Positions 61,140 to 64,000 of a stretch of 64,000 bases of DNA are shown piece after piece; the stretch's first letter is position 1, and every line of letters starts with the position of its first letter. A program made the translations under genes and the position numbers. Below the pieces are notes generated by a model. It was given only the letters and a program-made list of their open reading frames with translations. It made no database searches and was not told the origin of the DNA. This DNA comes from Bradyrhizobium diazoefficiens (lineage in GTDB: Bacteria; Pseudomonadota; Alphaproteobacteria; Rhizobiales; Xanthobacteraceae), in contig NZ_CP067100.1 of the NCBI RefSeq assembly GCF_016616235.1, positions 2,477,001-2,541,000 of the forward strand, in the 5' to 3' direction.

Positions 61140-62317
61140 GGAATCGGCGCCTGTTGGGCGGTCTGTGCGATGGCCTCATCCGCCGCCGTTCCGTGCAGCA
61201 GCGTAACACGCGTGCCCGGTTGCAGCCTGTATTGTCCGTCGACCACGACCTGCTCGTTTGCCGTAAGACCGGCATCGATGAGCGCCTGGCCGCCGCCGAT
61301 CTGCGTGACCTTGACCGGCCGGATCTGGACCGTGCTGTCGGGATTGATGGCGTAGACATAGGCTCCATTCGGCCCCTGCTGAACGGCCGAGGCGGCAACG
61401 GTCAGGCCATTGTGTCTCGTATCGACGAGTAGTCGGGCATTGACGAGTTGGCCCGGCCAGAGCCGGTGCGATTGGTTGGCAAAATTCGCTTTGAGTTGAA
61501 TCGAACCCGTTGTCTGCAGGATCTCGTTGTTGATAAGACCAAGGAAGCCTTGGTCGAGCAGGATTGTATTGTCCTGGCTGTAGGCTAGGACCGGGAGCGG
61601 GGCGTTGGTCCTTTGCTGTTGCTGCTGGATTTGCGGGAGAACAGTCTCGGGAAGCGTGAAGATCAGCGAGATCGGATTGATTTGGGTGACGACGACGAGT
61701 CCATTCGTGGTGGACGGGCTGATGATGTTGCCGACGTCTATCTGACGTATCCCGACGACACCGTCGATCGGGGAGGTGAGGCGGGTGTAGCCGAGTTGCA
61801 CGTTCGCGGCATCGATCAACGCTTGATCGGTTTTGATGGCCGCCTGGAGTTGGCGGACCTGCGCCTTTTGAGTTTCAATCAGTTGCGGCGTGGCCCAGCC
61901 GTTCTTGCCCAACGCGTTGTAGCGGATGAGGTTTGCCTGGGCGTTTGCAAGCTGCGCCTCATCCCGCTGTAGGTTACCCGTGTACTGCTCCACCATCGCC
62001 TGGTAAGGACGCGGGTCGATCTGCGCGAGCAGATCGCCGGCATGAACAGCTTGGCCTTCTGTGAAGTTGATGCTGACGAGTTCTCCTTGGATCTGAGCAC
62101 GCACGACGTCGGTGTTGTACGCGATCACGGTCCCGACGCCGCTTAGATAGATCGGAACATCATGCTGGGCGACTACGCCGCCGACGACGGGCACCGCGGG
62201 CGGAGCCGCGGGAGTGGCGGTAGCCTCGACTGGGTCAGCGCGTGTGAAGAAGAGGATGCCGCCGGCCGCAACGGCGGCGAGCAGCAAGGCAGCGGGAACG
62301 ATAACCTTCTTGTTCAT
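61136..62317 (-). CDS. Periplasmic adaptor of the RND pump (MdtA-like)
   Basis: A 393-residue membrane-fusion protein with an N-terminal anchor or signal (KVIVPAALLLAAVAAGGIL), a lipoyl-type hairpin region (AVHAGDLLAQIDPRPYQAMVEQY), a helical hairpin (IDAANVQLGYTRLTSPIDG) and beta-barrel domains (QLKANFANQSHRLWPGQLVN). ATG 62317 is preferred; ATG 62329 is possible. Coupled to the permease by a 4-base overlap. Confidence 0.9.
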   Translation of the reverse strand: MNKKVIVPAALLLAAVAAGGILFFTRADPVEATATPAAPPAVPVVGGVVAQHDVPIYLSGVGTVIAYNTDVVRAQIQGELVSINFTEGQAVHAGDLLAQIDPRPYQAMVEQYTGNLQRDEAQLANAQANLIRYNALGKNGWATPQLIETQKAQVRQLQAAIKTDQALIDAANVQLGYTRLTSPIDGVVGIRQIDVGNIISPSTTNGLVVVTQINPISLIFTLPETVLPQIQQQQQRTNAPLPVLAYSQDNTILLDQGFLGLINNEILQTTGSIQLKANFANQSHRLWPGQLVNARLLVDTRHNGLTVAASAVQQGPNGAYVYAINPDSTVQIRPVKVTQIGGGQALIDAGLTANEQVVVDGQYRLQPGTRVTLLHGTAADEAIAQTAQQAPIP

Positions 62318-62406
62318 GCTTGCTCTCATTTGCGAATGGGAGATCAGTCTCACTGGCCTGGAAGGATTGACGTTCCGATCGTGCCGGTTGTCGGGGTAGT
62401 TGAGGC

Positions 62407-63003
62407 CTAGGGTGGCGACGACACAGAAGGGGCTGTTGGGGCCACGCCGGACGCCACGCTACCCGTGATGGGCGAGACTCCTATTGTCGGCACTGGTGCT
62501 GCAGAGCTGACACCGAGATTGCCGATCTCCGTGGATCCCAACGGAACGCCGGTTTGAGCGACGCCTCCCGTCGTTGTGGGCGACATTGGCGTTGGAGCCG
62601 ACGATGCTGCGGCGCTTCCCGAGGCGGAGCTGCAGATCACCGATGTCGACATTCCAGACGGTGCGGCGGCGGCCGGCGTTGCACCGCCAACAGCCAATCC
62701 GCCGCCGTCGTAAGTGGAGGTCGATCCGGACATCGTCGACGGTGAGGTCCCCGCCGTCGAACATGAGGTGGTGCTGCCCGGCATAGCGATTGTGCCGGTT
62801 ACGCCTGTGGGAGCTGGACTGATTCCGGGGGACGCGAGTTCGGTGGCGCCGAGAGGAATGGTCGGGGAAACCGTCGAACCCGTTCCCAGGCCAAGCGGCG
62901 ACGTCGGGCTCAGGCTCTGGGTTGGCGCCGGAATTCCCTGCGCGATGGCAACGTTGCAGAAAAGGAGTGCCGGAAGCACGGAGGCAATCAGAGAGGATCT
63001 CAT
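62407..63003 (-). CDS. Low-complexity Ser/Thr/Pro/Gly-rich exported protein
   Basis: A 198-residue protein with a signal peptide (RSSLIASVLPALLFCNVAIAQ) and a mature region of Ser, Thr, Pro, Gly and Ala (TSPLGLGTGSTVSPTIPLGA and PTTTGGVAQTGVPLGSTEIG). No folded domain is evident, and it may be a wall-spanning or secreted linker protein. CGGAGA precedes ATG 63003. It lies 90 bases upstream of the adaptor gene on the same strand. Confidence 0.65.
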   Translation of the reverse strand: MRSSLIASVLPALLFCNVAIAQGIPAPTQSLSPTSPLGLGTGSTVSPTIPLGATELASPGISPAPTGVTGTIAMPGSTTSCSTAGTSPSTMSGSTSTYDGGGLAVGGATPAAAAPSGMSTSVICSSASGSAAASSAPTPMSPTTTGGVAQTGVPLGSTEIGNLGVSSAAPVPTIGVSPITGSVASGVAPTAPSVSSPP

Positions 63004-63302
63004 TCGTATTCTCCGTTTCAGCCGCGTCTTTGGGGCGAGCACCGAAGCGACCAGCTTTGGAAGACCAGTCATCAGGTGCGAGAGTAACGGAGACCGCTTG
63101 GTCGTCGTTATTGCACTCGGGTTTGGCGGTATCGCAACTTGGTATCTTCGTATGTACTTCGGTATCGAAGGGCCGCGAGCGTGGAATACGCCTATGCTGT
63201 TTGCTCGGCCCCTGCGACCGAGAGTCTGGCTGAAAAAGGTCCAGAGAGACCGCAATGAAATTCCTCATTGCGGTCTGCTGTCGCGTCGAGCCGGTCAACC
63301 GA

Positions 63303-63716
63303 TCAGTAGTAGTCGTAGTTGCAGGAGTATCGCCTGGCGTACGGCCGGTAATATGGGCAATCGAGGCCATAGTCGTAAAAGCCGTGAGCGTAACGGCGTC
63401 GTCCGAAATGGGCGCGACCTACATGCGCCATGTGACCTGAGCCAAAGCCACCGACGTGACTTCCAAAGTGAGTCCCGCCAAACCCGCCGATGTGGGCTCC
63501 ACCAAAGCCGCCCATGTGACCTCCGCCAAACCCACCGATATGGCCTCCGCCGCCGAAGCCGCCGCCCATATGGCCTCCTCCGCCAAATCCGCCACCGCCG
63601 CCGTGTCCCCCGCCGCCGCCACCACCACCACCACCACCGCGCGCCTGCGCAGCAGTGGCCACAAGGCTGCCGGCGAGCAGCGCAGTTGCCATAATCATCG
63701 TCATTCGTCTTCTCAT
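63303..63716 (-). CDS. Glycine/histidine-rich repeat exported protein
   Basis: A 137-residue secreted protein: signal peptide (TMIMATALLAGSLVATAAQA), then a run of glycines and about nine short repeats of the type GGFGG-GHM or GHIGG with regular His, and a C-terminal tyrosine-rich tail (RRYAHGFYDYGLD and CNYDYY). AAGGAGAA precedes ATG 63716. The regular histidines suggest metal binding or a surface coat. Confidence 0.7.
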   Translation of the reverse strand: MRRRMTMIMATALLAGSLVATAAQARGGGGGGGGGGGHGGGGGFGGGGHMGGGFGGGGHIGGFGGGHMGGFGGAHIGGFGGTHFGSHVGGFGSGHMAHVGRAHFGRRRYAHGFYDYGLDCPYYRPYARRYSCNYDYY

Positions 63717-63922
63717 GACATTCTCCTTTCAACCGGGCGGTTGTCCGCCCACAGTCATTGTCCGCGGCCGGCATGGCCGCGGAAGGCCACGAGCGTCGCG
63801 ACAGGCGGGAGATGGGCACGCTTCACGGGCGTCTCCACTATACTTGCGTTCATCGGGCTGAACGAAACGCGCCCTCGAGCAGGACGGAAGCGTGGTGCAT
63901 GCATCCAGATAGACGCAACGAC

Positions 63923-63946
63923 AAAGACCCGGCGCATGCCGGGTCT
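63923..63946. terminator. Perfect 10-bp-stem hairpin
   Basis: AAGACCCGGC pairs exactly with GCCGGGTCTT around GCAT. It is not downstream of any gene in the window and lies 207 bases before the start of the minus-strand glycine-rich gene, so it most likely terminates a gene beyond the window edge. Confidence 0.6.
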
Positions 63947-64000
63947 TGAATCGATTTCTCGGCTGGCGCCGCAGCGTGGAAGTGTCTGCTGCTAAGTGGC

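Noticed and set aside
63303..63660. Possible CRISPR-like repeat array in the GGFGG-rich DNA
   Set aside because: The repeats are coding (Gly/His protein), degenerate and without unique spacers.

Overview
The window looks like chromosome of a slow-growing rhizobial alphaproteobacterium, most probably Bradyrhizobium or a close relative. The support is high-GC coding with rhizobial-style small exported proteins, an MbfA-type iron exporter, an RpoH sigma factor, a LigD repair ligase and a lutABC block. No rRNA, intact tRNA, CRISPR array, integrase or transposase is visible. Two decayed 3' fragments of a tRNA-Arg(CCG) gene are present.

Layout. (1) 1-5.8 kb is accessory and scarred: a Glu/Leu/Phe/Val dehydrogenase, a frameshifted ArsR regulator, an SDR, an NTF2-like protein, an alpha/beta hydrolase, then remnants of three genes. 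The tRNA-Arg(CCG) fragments at 2.83 and 5.72 kb are direct repeats around a 2.9 kb segment. (2) 5.8-10.8 kb is a minus-strand DNA-repair run: an HhH+PHP protein resembling PolX without its polymerase core, a dead MOSC gene, ligD, a tandem-repeat protein and a PIN protein fused to a WYL-like domain. (3) 10.9-12.4 kb holds small conserved proteins. (4) 13-26.8 kb is a probable catabolic block: LysR and GntR regulators, three quinone-oxidoreductase-like enzymes, an esterase-like hydrolase, an aldehyde dehydrogenase, an atypical crotonase, a beta-hydroxyacid dehydrogenase, an acyl-CoA ligase and two paralogous solute-binding proteins with no ABC transporter genes nearby. (5) 27-35 kb is mixed: a frameshifted ClpP-like exported protein, a SEL1 protein, kup, a SURF1 protein, a stress protein and small exported proteins.

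(6) 35.3-46.1 kb is the most interesting unit: ten minus-strand genes with overlaps or short gaps, in the order lutA-lutB-lutC, malic enzyme, AEC permease, fumC, small FUSC, DUF1275, FUSC, DUF1656. Read as a pathway, it links fumarate, malate, pyruvate or lactate, and carboxylate or aromatic-acid export. lutB carries an apparent frameshift. (7) 46.7-51.2 kb holds small exported proteins and a DUF305/DUF4396 pair with metal-binding character. (8) 51.5-57.9 kb is a co-oriented peroxide/iron/heme block: mbfA, aquaporin, catalase, hemA, cupin and rpoH. (9) 58-63.7 kb is an RND pump with its adaptor and two low-complexity exported proteins.

Several genes (arsR, MOSC, lutB, the ClpP-like gene and a small protein) show reading-frame breaks. 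These may be real decay or assembly errors, and raw reads would decide.
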